This document shows positions 32,108 through 38,516 of a stretch of 38,516 nt of DNA, piece after piece. Positions within the stretch are counted from its first letter, which is position 1, and every line of letters starts with the position of its first letter. The notes beneath the pieces are model-generated. The model searched no databases, was not told the DNA's origin, and saw nothing but the letters and a program-made list of their open reading frames with translations. This stretch comes from Candidatus Amesbacteria bacterium GW2011_GWC1_47_15 (GTDB lineage Bacteria; Patescibacteriota; Microgenomatia; CAZETR01; Amesbacteraceae). Where the stretch lies: positions 1 through 38,516 of the forward strand of contig LCNU01000006.1 of assembly GCA_001001375.1 (NCBI GenBank), given 5' to 3'. A program made the position numbers and the translations under genes.

Positions 32108-33853
32108 ATTATTAGACCGGGTAGCAATTTGCTGTTGTATTGATTCTATAAAATTTTCAATCGGGACAGATTCAGATTTATTGGTTCCCCGTCTGCGAAC
32201 GGAAATGGAATTATCTGCTGTTTCCCTGTTACCGACTACCAAAATATACGGAACTTTTTGCAATTGCGCGTCCCGGACGCGGGCGTTTAAAGGCTCGTTG
32301 CGCGAGTCCAGTTCCGACCGGATGTTTTGTCCGGATAGTTGCTCATTTACTTTTTGAGCGTAAGCCAAATGTTTGTCCGAGATAGGCAGGACTACAGCCT
32401 GAACCGGGGACAGCCAGACCGGAAAGGCACCGGCAAAGTGCTCTATCAGGAAGCCGATAAAACGCTCACTGGAACCCAAGGGAGCCCGATGCTGGACAAC
32501 AACAAATTCTTCCCGCCCTGATTTATTCGTAAATTTCAGATCGAACCGCCTGGGCATAAACAAGTCTATCTGGTTGGTGGAAATCCCGTATTCCGTGCCG
32601 ATAACTGATTTAATCTTGAAATCCATTTTGGGTCCGTAGTGAGCAGCGCCCTCGTTTTGGACTTCATACTTGACACCGGATTTGTCTAAAGCGAGCCGGG
32701 AGAGAGCTTCGGATTTTTGCCACAATTCTTCTTCGCCGTGATACTTATCTTTTTTTTGCGGGTCTCTCAAGCAAAGTGCGATATAGTAATCTTTTAAGCC
32801 CAGTGTGTCATAGTAGTACCGGTGCAGTTTTATTATTTCCACAAACTCATCTATCGCCTGTTCTTCGGAGCAGTAGACATGCGCATCATTTTGTACAAAC
32901 AGCCTGGGTCGTAATATTCCATTTAATGCCCCTGCGTTTTCATAACGGGCCACTGTACCATATTCGGCCAGCCTTAAAGGCAGTTCCCGGTAGCTTCTGG
33001 TCCTGGATTTGTAAATCATGTGGTGAAACGGGCAATTCATAGGTTTGATGAAGTATTGTTCCTCCTTGTTTTCTCCGGGAACTTCGACCTTATACATCTC
33101 GTCTTCGAAATACGGGACGTGGCCGGAAGTTACGAATAATTCACGCTTGGTTAAAAAAGGAGTACTTACCCTCTGGTAACCCCATTTCTTTTCCGTTTCC
33201 CTACCCCATTTTTCCAATTCATCTTTTATAATCGTACCTTTGGGGAGCCACAACGGCAGACCGGGGCCGACTTCCGGAGCAAATATAAAAATCTCCAAAT
33301 CTTTGCCGAGTTTGCGGTGATCCCGTTTTTTGGCTTCCTCAAGTTGAAACAGGTGATTTTCCAACTCTTTTTGTGTCGGCCAGGCGGTCCCATAAATGCG
33401 TGTCAGCATCTTGTTTTTCTCATCCCCACGCCAATAAGCACCTGCAACGGACTGGAGCTTGAAATGCTTGAGTTCCTTATCCGGGTGTTCCACATGACCG
33501 CCACGGCATAAATCGCTGAATTTGTCACTTTCGTAGATGGTTATTGGTTGGTTGCCACCCGCCAATTCATTAATCATTTCAAGTTTGTAAGGATTGTCCT
33601 TGAAAATTTCCCGGGCTTTTTCGGAAGAAATTTCCCTGCGATCAAAACCTTTCCAACCCGGGGTAATGTCGTGCATTTTGGCTTCAATTCTGGATAAGTC
33701 ATCATCGGATATTTTGGATTTGCCAAAGTCGATATCGTAATAAAAGCCGTTTTCTATTGCCGGGCCGAGAGTCAGCAGTGCGTGCGGATATAAGTCCATG
33801 ACTGCGGCGGCCAAAAGATGAGCACAAGAGTGATTTAAATGATCAAGATTCAT
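32105..33853 (-). CDS. thrS: Threonyl-tRNA synthetase without TGS domain
   Basis: Charges tRNA-Thr. 582 residues from the ATG at 33853, which has AGAGGTGG 8-10 nt upstream; an in-frame GTG at 33865 lies within that ribosome-binding site and is rejected. The usual N-terminal TGS domain is missing: the protein starts at the editing domain (HSCAHLLAAAVMDLYPHALLTLGPAIENGFYYD, CRGGHV). The catalytic core has WLPKGTIIKDELEKW, zinc ligands in MNCPFHH, DAHVYC and QHRAPLGSSERF, and motif 2 as RYENAGALNGILRPRLFVQNDAH, where the usual SGALHG His is Asn. The C-terminal anticodon-binding domain is complete. Confidence 0.95.
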   Translation of the reverse strand: MNLDHLNHSCAHLLAAAVMDLYPHALLTLGPAIENGFYYDIDFGKSKISDDDLSRIEAKMHDITPGWKGFDRREISSEKAREIFKDNPYKLEMINELAGGNQPITIYESDKFSDLCRGGHVEHPDKELKHFKLQSVAGAYWRGDEKNKMLTRIYGTAWPTQKELENHLFQLEEAKKRDHRKLGKDLEIFIFAPEVGPGLPLWLPKGTIIKDELEKWGRETEKKWGYQRVSTPFLTKRELFVTSGHVPYFEDEMYKVEVPGENKEEQYFIKPMNCPFHHMIYKSRTRSYRELPLRLAEYGTVARYENAGALNGILRPRLFVQNDAHVYCSEEQAIDEFVEIIKLHRYYYDTLGLKDYYIALCLRDPQKKDKYHGEEELWQKSEALSRLALDKSGVKYEVQNEGAAHYGPKMDFKIKSVIGTEYGISTNQIDLFMPRRFDLKFTNKSGREEFVVVQHRAPLGSSERFIGFLIEHFAGAFPVWLSPVQAVVLPISDKHLAYAQKVNEQLSGQNIRSELDSRNEPLNARVRDAQLQKVPYILVVGNRETADNSISVRRRGTNKSESVPIENFIESIQQQIATRSNN

Positions 33854-33860
33854 ATAAATA

Positions 33861-33956
33861 ACCACCTCTTCACTAGTCCCAGGGTTCCAACTAGCTACTT
33901 GGGTGGCTTAATTTAAAGTTCCGGCTCAGGGTTGGTGAGTACCCGTCACTGCCGAA
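33861..33956 (-). promoter_or_regulatory. Structured thrS leader that can hide the ribosome-binding site
   Basis: The roughly 110-nt leader contains a first hairpin (33919-33956: TTCGGC with GCCGGAA and inner GGGT with ACCC). A second structure has GCCACC (33902-33907) pairing with GGTGGT of the Shine-Dalgarno region (33861-33866). Inside it is a CTAGT/ACTAG hairpin (33890-33894 with 33873-33877) whose loop carries TGGAACC. The loop fits the T-box consensus UGGNACC, with N = A as expected for a tRNA-Thr ending UCCA, but the leader is much shorter than a classic T-box. Translational control is likely; the ligand is uncertain. Confidence 0.5.
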
Positions 33957-33970
33957 ATAAGTTTGAATAT

Positions 33971-34000
33971 ATTATACGACCAGAGATTTGAGTAAATCAA
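33971..34000 (-). promoter_or_regulatory. Promoter of thrS
   Basis: TTGATT (33995-34000), an 18-nt spacer and TATAAT (33971-33976). The -10 overlaps the stop codon of nfo. It defines a leader of about 110 nt before the thrS ATG. Confidence 0.6.
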
Positions 34001-34796
34001 TATCCTGCTTTCTGGGACCGGAGTTGTTTTCACCAGGCACTTCCGTAATAAAGGGGATATTTTGCAGTCTGGGATCTTTTGCGAAATTCTTCAGGTTTTC
34101 CAGTCCGATTTTACCTTCGCCTAAATTTTCATGACGGTCATGGCGGGAGTTGAACTCGGATTTCGAGTCGTTTAAATGAATAAGCGTCAAATGCTTCAGA
34201 CCGATAGCCCGATCGAATTTATCCAGAATCTGATCCAAGAGGTAACCGGATGCGAAGGCATGCTGGGTATCCAAACAAACACCGATTTTTGACCTGTCCC
34301 CAACCCGGCTGATGATCTGACTCAGTTCCTTGAGGTCATCGCTCTCAGTCCCCGCCTGACCGGCGGCATTTTCCAGAATAAGCCGGATACCTTTGGGACT
34401 GCTGTCCAGAATGTAGTTTATAGCTACGACAATTTGATCAACTACATCGGCAAAACCCCTGCCTTTATGACTGCCGATATGAATAATAGTTCCGACTGAA
34501 TTTATTTGTCCGGCAAAGCGCTGGTAAAAAATGAGTGAATCAAGACTGGCTGTGAGATTAGTTTTGCTTTCTGAGGCGAGATTGACCAAATAAGCACCGT
34601 GCAGGAAATGGGGACCTATACCGTGTTTTGCCTTCTTTTCCAAATACTTCACTATTTCACCTCCCGAAATTTCGCGGGTTTCCAGGGATCGGGGAGATGA
34701 AGCGAAGGTCATGAGACAATTGCCGCCAATTGTGACGATCCTATCGATACATTTATCGAATCCTCCGGCTATGGAAACATTACCGCCCAGGTACAT
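33972..34796 (-). CDS. nfo: Endonuclease IV (AP endonuclease)
   Basis: Cleaves DNA at abasic sites in base-excision repair. 274 residues from the ATG at 34796; the open frame extends 15 codons further, but those codons lie inside the tRNA gene. It starts YLGGNVSIAGGFDKCIDRI (family IGAHVS.AGG). Metal ligands are visible: His in PHFLHGAYLVN, His in IIHIGSHKGRG, Glu in LILENAAGQ, Asp and His in CLDTQHAFASGY, HLNDSKSEFNSRHDRHENLGEG, and Glu in ITEVPG. The ATG lies only 3 nt after the tRNA-Val discriminator base. Confidence 0.94.
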   Translation of the reverse strand: MYLGGNVSIAGGFDKCIDRIVTIGGNCLMTFASSPRSLETREISGGEIVKYLEKKAKHGIGPHFLHGAYLVNLASESKTNLTASLDSLIFYQRFAGQINSVGTIIHIGSHKGRGFADVVDQIVVAINYILDSSPKGIRLILENAAGQAGTESDDLKELSQIISRVGDRSKIGVCLDTQHAFASGYLLDQILDKFDRAIGLKHLTLIHLNDSKSEFNSRHDRHENLGEGKIGLENLKNFAKDPRLQNIPFITEVPGENNSGPRKQDIDLLKSLVV

Positions 34797-34799
34797 AAG

Positions 34800-34873
34800 T
34801 GGACCCGAGAGGAGTCGAACCTCTGACCTCGTCGATGTCAACGACGCGCTCTAACCAACTGAGCTACGAGTCC
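34800..34873 (-). tRNA. tRNA-Val (GAC)
   Basis: 74 nt. All four stems pair: acceptor GGACTCG/CGGGTCC with one G-U, D-stem GCTC/GAGC, anticodon stem CGTCG/CGACG with loop TTGACAT (anticodon GAC at 34837-34839), and T-stem AGAGG/CCTCT with loop TTCGACT. The discriminator is A. CCA is not encoded, so it must be added by CCA-adding enzyme. An extended -10, TGATATAAT, ends 10 nt upstream. Confidence 0.97.
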
Positions 34874-34883
34874 AATGTGTCTA

Positions 34884-34892
34884 ATTATATCA
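34884..34892 (-). promoter_or_regulatory. Extended -10 promoter of the tRNA-Val/nfo unit
   Basis: TGATATAAT on the minus strand, 10 nt before the mature tRNA 5' end and just after the M20 peptidase gene. Confidence 0.6.
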
Positions 34893-34911
34893 GCCCCAAA
34901 ACGGCCCTGGT

Positions 34912-36309
34912 TTACAAAAGACCAGGGGAAGACGTTTCAAGAATAATAGGTATTGATTCGGGACGATTGGGCAAATGAAGCACGGGGAGGGCAGAATAGA
35001 TACGGGACATGGTTTCAATTCCTTTGAAATAATTTTCCAGGGAAAAATGTTCGTTGGGGCTGTGCAGGTTTTCATCAGGGAGCCCGAAACCAATCATGAC
35101 CGCGGGCAAGCCCAGTGCGCGGACAAGTACCGGTACAGAGCCGATTGAGCCGCCCTGGCCCTGGAAGACCGCCGGCCGGCCAAAAACGGATTTGAGGCTG
35201 CTTTTTACGAGTTCAAAAACTGGGTGGTCTGTAGGTGCCTTGAAAGCGGATGCTACAGGATAGCGGATAAGCCTCCAGACGGTTGCTTTGGGGAGAGAGT
35301 GATGCAGAGAAGAAGCCAGCGAACTATATATTTGTTCAGGGTCCTGGTCCGGGACAAAACGAATGCTTATTTTGGCAGAGGCTGTGTCAGGAATGATCGA
35401 TTTTGTCCCGATGCCGGTGTAGCCGGAATCCAGACCGGTGATGTCCAATGTAGGTTCGAACCAGCGGCGGCGGTTCAGGGAGTAGCGGTTCTCCCCTCCC
35501 CCCACGAAAAAATAATGTCCTTCTTTGAGGAGTTGGGTGTCGGAAGGCTCTGTTTTGCGAAAATCCCGAATTTCTTCATCATTTGGAGAAATAACGTCTG
35601 TGTAAAATCCCGGTAAAGTGATTTTATTGCTGCCGTTTTTGAGCCGGGAAAGGAATTTTGCCAGAATTTGTGCAGGGTTCGGCGCGACGCCGCCGAATTG
35701 ACCGGAATGCAAATCCTGGGCAGAAGTCTGGATATGGATCTCCACATCCAAACAGCCGCGCAGTGTGATGTCTATTGCAGGCTGGCCGAGTGCAGGCATT
35801 TCCGTATCCGACAGGAATAAATAATCGGCAGATAATAAAGTTTTATAATTTTCTGTAAGCAATTCTATACCGGGAGAGCCGATTTCCTCTTCCCCCTCGA
35901 TGAGAAATTTGACGTTTATGGGCAAGGCGTCAGATTCAAGCATTTTCCTGACGGCCATGACATGGATCATAAATTGGCCTTTGTTGTCGGTCGCACCGCG
36001 GGCATATATACGATTTTTGCGTATGGACGGTTCGAAAGCCGGTGTGGTCCACTGCGAAGGGGCACCAGCCGGCTGGACATCATAATGGCCATAGATAAGG
36101 ACCGTAGGATGTGAAGGATTAACAATATAAGAAGCAAATACAGCAGGATGAAGCCGGCCGGGTAATAAGTGTGCCGTAAAACCGAGGGAAGTGAAAAGAG
36201 TAAGAAGATAAGAGCGGGCGTCCTCCATGCCGGAGGCAAATTCCGGGTCTGTACTAACGGATGGAATACTCAGCAGATCTGACAGGATGCTTAGGGAGGG
36301 GGTCATCAT
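34912..36309 (-). CDS. M20-family metallopeptidase (dipeptidase-like)
   Basis: A cytosolic di-zinc amino- or dipeptidase of 465 residues. The zinc and catalytic residues follow the family: His75 and Asp77 in YGHYDVQP, Asp108 in RGATDNKGQ, Glu140-Glu141 in EGEEEIGS, Asp168 in FLSDTEM, and a C-terminal His in NEHFSLENY. The lid domain (DITLRGCLDVEIHIQTSAQDLHSGQFGGVAPNP) is the M20 dimerisation domain with the conserved DLHSG. No signal peptide is present. It probably recycles peptides imported or released by proteolysis. The best relatives are CNDP-type dipeptidases; exact substrate unknown. Confidence 0.93.
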   Translation of the reverse strand: MMTPSLSILSDLLSIPSVSTDPEFASGMEDARSYLLTLFTSLGFTAHLLPGRLHPAVFASYIVNPSHPTVLIYGHYDVQPAGAPSQWTTPAFEPSIRKNRIYARGATDNKGQFMIHVMAVRKMLESDALPINVKFLIEGEEEIGSPGIELLTENYKTLLSADYLFLSDTEMPALGQPAIDITLRGCLDVEIHIQTSAQDLHSGQFGGVAPNPAQILAKFLSRLKNGSNKITLPGFYTDVISPNDEEIRDFRKTEPSDTQLLKEGHYFFVGGGENRYSLNRRRWFEPTLDITGLDSGYTGIGTKSIIPDTASAKISIRFVPDQDPEQIYSSLASSLHHSLPKATVWRLIRYPVASAFKAPTDHPVFELVKSSLKSVFGRPAVFQGQGGSIGSVPVLVRALGLPAVMIGFGLPDENLHSPNEHFSLENYFKGIETMSRIYSALPVLHLPNRPESIPIILETSSPGLL

Positions 36310-36400
36310 TTTGGGGGAGGAAACCTGTAATCATAATTAGAGAAATAGCCTTTAATAAGACAATTATAACCAATAACAGCGTCTTTTATCAACCAGTGCT

Positions 36401-36432
36401 GGTGACCCCGTTCGGCAAGCTCAGGGGTTACC
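36401..36432. repeat. Inverted-repeat element with TTCGGCAAGCTCAGG core
   Basis: GGTGACCCC and GGGGTTACC (8 of 9 positions pair) flank a core GTTCGGCAAGCTCA. It resembles the dispersed palindromic CCCTTCGACAAGCTCAGGG element that I recall from many CPR and related metagenomic genomes. The stop codon of the upstream coiled-coil gene (36428-36430) lies inside it, so it may act as that gene's 3' hairpin. Confidence 0.6.
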
Positions 36433-37051
36433 CTGTGGAAGTGACCATGTAACGCTCGGAAGAAAGCATGTATTTGGTACCGGATTTTTGGACCTGTCCC
36501 CAATAATGGCCGCGTTTGTTGGCACGGGAATTTGCAGATGCCAGCCAGTTTTTGGAAGAATCCACTCTCTGACGAAGAAGACTGATAACGGACTTCAGAT
36601 GGGCAAAAAAGCCTTTATGATAAATGCCCGGATTTGCGGGGGCCTGCATAGCAGCCATCTGTACTTCCTGTGCGAAATCGCCCATGGACTTGGCCAGAGA
36701 CAGGATTTCGTTTCTGATGGAATCGATCTGTGACCGGGACGCAGCTTCCTCGCGCAGAAGCCGGGATCTCTCTTCGGAACGCATTTGTTCAATCCGGGAA
36801 CTGAAACGATTTTCCGCTTTCTCTTCACCTTGCGCTTCAGCTTTTTGGAGCTGGTTTATAGACACCTGTTCATTAGGATTGAGGGTGCCGGAAGAATCCA
36901 GGCCGAATGAGGAACGAACGTCTGAAGTAACTGCCTGATGCAGTTGGGTCCGGGCGTCGTCTACTACACCCTTGCTTAAATCACGCAGGGCTTCCAGGAA
37001 ATTGTCATTTACCGGTGCGGGTTTTTTGGATTTGGATGATGCTTGTGCCAT
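36428..37051 (-). CDS. Coiled-coil protein of unknown function (DUF5660-like)
   Basis: 207 residues. A Lys/Pro start (MAQASSKSKKPAP), an amphipathic region with DLSKGVVDDARTQLHQAV, a long charged coiled coil at about 65-125 (QLQKAEAQGEEKAENRFSSRIEQ ... EEAASRSQIDSIRNEIL), then NPGIYHKGFFAHLKSVISLLRQRVDSSKNWLASANSRANKRGHYW and a polar tail. I associate this pattern, especially the GxYHxxFF and HYWGQ parts, with a Microgenomates family (DUF5660); the label is from memory. No membrane segment or catalytic motif. It lies upstream of the M20 gene with a 118-nt gap containing the repeat element. Confidence 0.7.
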   Translation of the reverse strand: MAQASSKSKKPAPVNDNFLEALRDLSKGVVDDARTQLHQAVTSDVRSSFGLDSSGTLNPNEQVSINQLQKAEAQGEEKAENRFSSRIEQMRSEERSRLLREEAASRSQIDSIRNEILSLAKSMGDFAQEVQMAAMQAPANPGIYHKGFFAHLKSVISLLRQRVDSSKNWLASANSRANKRGHYWGQVQKSGTKYMLSSERYMVTSTG

Positions 37052-37080
37052 ATACTATGGGTCTAACCTAACTTTCAATA

Positions 37081-37791
37081 TTATACCAGACTTTGCAAGA
37101 AATTGAGGACGGACTTGCGATCTGTCAGCTTTTCCTGCTCCTGGATCCCCCGCAGAATGAATTCAGCCTCCAGGGAAGCTCTGGCTTCGTTTGAAACCTG
37201 GCTTTTCAAGTCCTGGGGAGTGAGATTTTTAGTTTTGAGATAGCTATCTACAGACAACCCCAAGCGGGTAATGTTTTCCGCCAGGGCGGAAAGCCGGTGA
37301 CTGGCTTCCTCTTCCACCAGCAGATCCGGGATTTTCATAGCCGTTTTCTGCCTGAGAAAATCGATTATTTTGCCGGTTTTTTCGGTTTCTTCCAGTTTAC
37401 CCAGCGAGGCTATGCTTTTCTTATAATCAGGCAGGACAACCAGGGGTGCTTCACAAGTCACGGCCAAAAACTCCCAATCCTGCCCCTCTTCCCCTTTTGT
37501 AATTGTCAGCTTGGGATAAAGAATGGGTTTGAGCGCATACTGTTTGACAGCAGCGGAAAAGACCGCAGGAAGAAGATCCTGGACAGCTGCGGAATACAGC
37601 TTGTTTTTGTCCAATTGAGGTTCGACCATGTTTCGGGGTGCAGTTCCCTGGCGGAAACCAGGCAGGACAGCAAGTTTGACTGCTTTTTCTACCTGGACTC
37701 CGTATTTATTGAGAATTTCCTTCCATGGAAGAGTCAATCGGATTTCGATGCTGCCGTTTTCCAGACGGTTAATCAGAGTGTCTGAGACCAT
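37081..37791 (-). CDS. Trigger-factor-like chaperone lacking the PPIase domain
   Basis: 236 residues against about 430 for ordinary trigger factor. The N-terminal ribosome-binding domain is recognisable by LPGFRQGTAPRNMVE (residues 43-57; family GFRKGKVP). A helical C-terminal region has SHRLSALAENITRLGLSVDSYLKTKNLTPQDLKSQVSNEARASLEAEFIL, the trigger factor C-domain pattern, and EEEASHRL at its start. The FKBP domain that normally lies between them is missing. The next gene, 1 nt downstream, is a cyclophilin-type PPIase, so the two activities are supplied by neighbouring genes. Confidence 0.85.
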   Translation of the reverse strand: MVSDTLINRLENGSIEIRLTLPWKEILNKYGVQVEKAVKLAVLPGFRQGTAPRNMVEPQLDKNKLYSAAVQDLLPAVFSAAVKQYALKPILYPKLTITKGEEGQDWEFLAVTCEAPLVVLPDYKKSIASLGKLEETEKTGKIIDFLRQKTAMKIPDLLVEEEASHRLSALAENITRLGLSVDSYLKTKNLTPQDLKSQVSNEARASLEAEFILRGIQEQEKLTDRKSVLNFLQSLV

Positions 37792-37792
37792 G

Positions 37793-38380
37793 CTATTTGG
37801 ATAGAATTGAGGAAGAGACTATTTTATCGCCGGGGGACAGTTTATTTACAACGTCCATGCCGGAGAGCACTTTGCCGAAGTACGTGTATTCAGAGTTCAG
37901 GAAAAGGGAGTCTGTCTTGACGATGAAAAATTGCGAGTCGTTGCTCAGTTCGCGGGGTGTGGATTTACGGGCTACACCAAGGCTGCCGGCAGTAAATGGT
38001 TCCGGTGAAAATTCTGAAGGCAGGGTAGTCTGCCCTCCGGTACCGTCTCCGGAAGGATCACATCCCTGGACTACCCAATCCTCTACCCGGTGAAATGTTT
38101 TACCGTCGCAATATCCCGAATTCCATTTGGATAGAAAATTAATAACAGTTTTTGGTGCCAGGTCGGGACGCAGTTCCAGTACAAGCTTACCTTTGGATGT
38201 CTCAATTTCCACCTGAGGACGGCCGGAAATGGCAGGAGAAGGAGTGCCGTCCAGATTGAGGGCGGGAGTTGGGGTGGGATTCGCATCTGAGTCCATATTT
38301 GAATTTTTTGAGCGCAGAAACCAGACTGATGCCAGGGCACCGAGAATAATCACGGCGGCGATAAGCTTGTTTCTGTCCAT
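37793..38380 (-). CDS. Membrane-anchored cyclophilin-type peptidyl-prolyl isomerase
   Basis: 195 residues. A membrane anchor at 5-22 (KLIAAVIILGALASVWFL) and a Pro/Thr-rich linker (PTPTPALNLDGTPSPA) put the enzyme outside the membrane. The cyclophilin domain begins VEIETSKGKLVLELRPDLAPKTVINFL. Active-site residues include Arg98 in FHRV, Gln105 in VVQGCDP and Phe151 in SQFFIV. The GTGG loop and TYFGKVLSGMDVV are conserved. It is a compact form of about 140 residues. It sits 1 nt upstream of the trigger-factor-like gene in the same operon, although its own anchor suggests it acts on exported proteins. Confidence 0.93.
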   Translation of the reverse strand: MDRNKLIAAVIILGALASVWFLRSKNSNMDSDANPTPTPALNLDGTPSPAISGRPQVEIETSKGKLVLELRPDLAPKTVINFLSKWNSGYCDGKTFHRVEDWVVQGCDPSGDGTGGQTTLPSEFSPEPFTAGSLGVARKSTPRELSNDSQFFIVKTDSLFLNSEYTYFGKVLSGMDVVNKLSPGDKIVSSSILSK

Positions 38381-38402
38381 TTATGTGGATAATACTACAA
38401 CC

Positions 38403-38427
38403 TTATACTTAATGTCTAATGTTCAAC
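38403..38427 (-). repeat. TTAATG/TCTAATG/TTCAACG heptamer tract
   Basis: Three heptamer-spaced units of the family described at 12951 and 14129, in the leader of the cyclophilin gene. A 12-bp palindrome TGCCTGCAGGCA follows directly. Confidence 0.5.
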
Positions 38428-38457
38428 GTGCCTGCAGGCAGGTGATCAATATTCTGG

Positions 38458-38516
38458 TCAGGAAGATTTTTGGAGAACCGGGCGGAATTTGTAGCCATAG
38501 ACAATTATCCCTCGTT
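38458..38516 (-). CDS. Possible C-terminal end of a gene cut by the window edge
   Basis: One minus-strand frame enters from the right edge and reads GIIVYGYKFRPVLQKSS before a TGA (38458-38460). It would be the gene upstream of the cyclophilin. It is too short to identify, and another frame stays open longer, so support is weak. Confidence 0.25.
   Translation of the reverse strand, partial: RGIIVYGYKFRPVLQKSS

Noticed and set aside
33861-33956. Classic full-length T-box before thrS
   Set aside because: The leader is about 110 nt, no convincing specifier loop with a Thr codon is visible, and no terminator is present, so only a T-box-like translational device is considered.
34797-34841. Longer nfo start inside the tRNA gene
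   Set aside because: These codons overlap a fully paired tRNA-Val, and the family alignment begins at the ATG at 34796.
38426-38441. 12-bp palindrome TGCCTGCAGGCA as an operator
   Set aside because: It is GC-rich, contains a PstI-type core, has no promoter context, and single occurrence gives no support for a regulatory role.

Overview
The window looks like a chromosome segment of a Candidate Phyla Radiation bacterium, most likely Microgenomates-like. The grounds are compact operons, stripped-down housekeeping proteins (ThrRS without its TGS domain, PheRS beta without the EMAP/OB domain, trigger factor without its PPIase domain, a delta-prime-like clamp loader without a Walker A motif), Cys-rich pilins, a complete type IV pilus locus with no secretin, and a membrane pyrophosphatase. 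UGA is used as a stop (for example in pilT), which argues against the Gracilibacteria/SR1 code. The phylum is an inference. I see no IS element, phage, rRNA or CRISPR array.

Layout. Bases 1-8.9 kb, mostly minus strand: a winged-helix/Nudix fusion, gyrA (disrupted), K+-independent-type H+-pyrophosphatase, an unknown plus-strand gene, gyrB, a small gene under an operator-like palindrome, and a minimal delta-prime-like protein. Bases 8.9-20.3 kb, plus strand: pilB-pilT-pilC, two tandem major-pilin genes (both broken), pilD, a run of pseudopilins in GspH-I-J-K-like order, then pilM-pilN-pilO. Bases 20.3-24.4 kb, minus strand: a 35-residue membrane peptide, recG, rpmF, nusB, an ACP-like protein without the carrier serine, rnc, then rpsP-khpA. 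Bases 24.4-27.5 kb, plus strand: a class A penicillin-binding protein and an unknown gene. Bases 27.5-34.9 kb, minus strand: tRNA-Val, nfo, thrS, infC, rpmI, rplT, a Phe leader peptide with attenuator, an 85-residue unknown protein, pheS and pheT. Bases 34.9-38.5 kb, minus strand: M20 peptidase, a coiled-coil protein, a trigger-factor-like chaperone and a membrane-anchored cyclophilin.

The most striking item is the rplT-pheS gap. A consensus promoter (TTGACT-17-TATAAT) drives a 15-codon peptide with four Phe codons. It is followed by mutually exclusive RNA pairings and a perfect 7-bp hairpin with a T tract: a ribosome-mediated attenuator in the same place as pheM in the E. coli thrS-infC-rpmI-rplT-pheM-pheS-pheT cluster. 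Upstream, thrS has its own promoter and a leader able to hide its Shine-Dalgarno sequence.

A second theme is the promoter layout: at least seven genes have a -10 hexamer, often as TGnTATAAT, 6-7 nt before the start codon, which points to leaderless mRNAs. A third is three genes (gyrA and both tandem pilins) that each lack an internal piece and each change frame by the same amount. The two pilins lack complementary parts.
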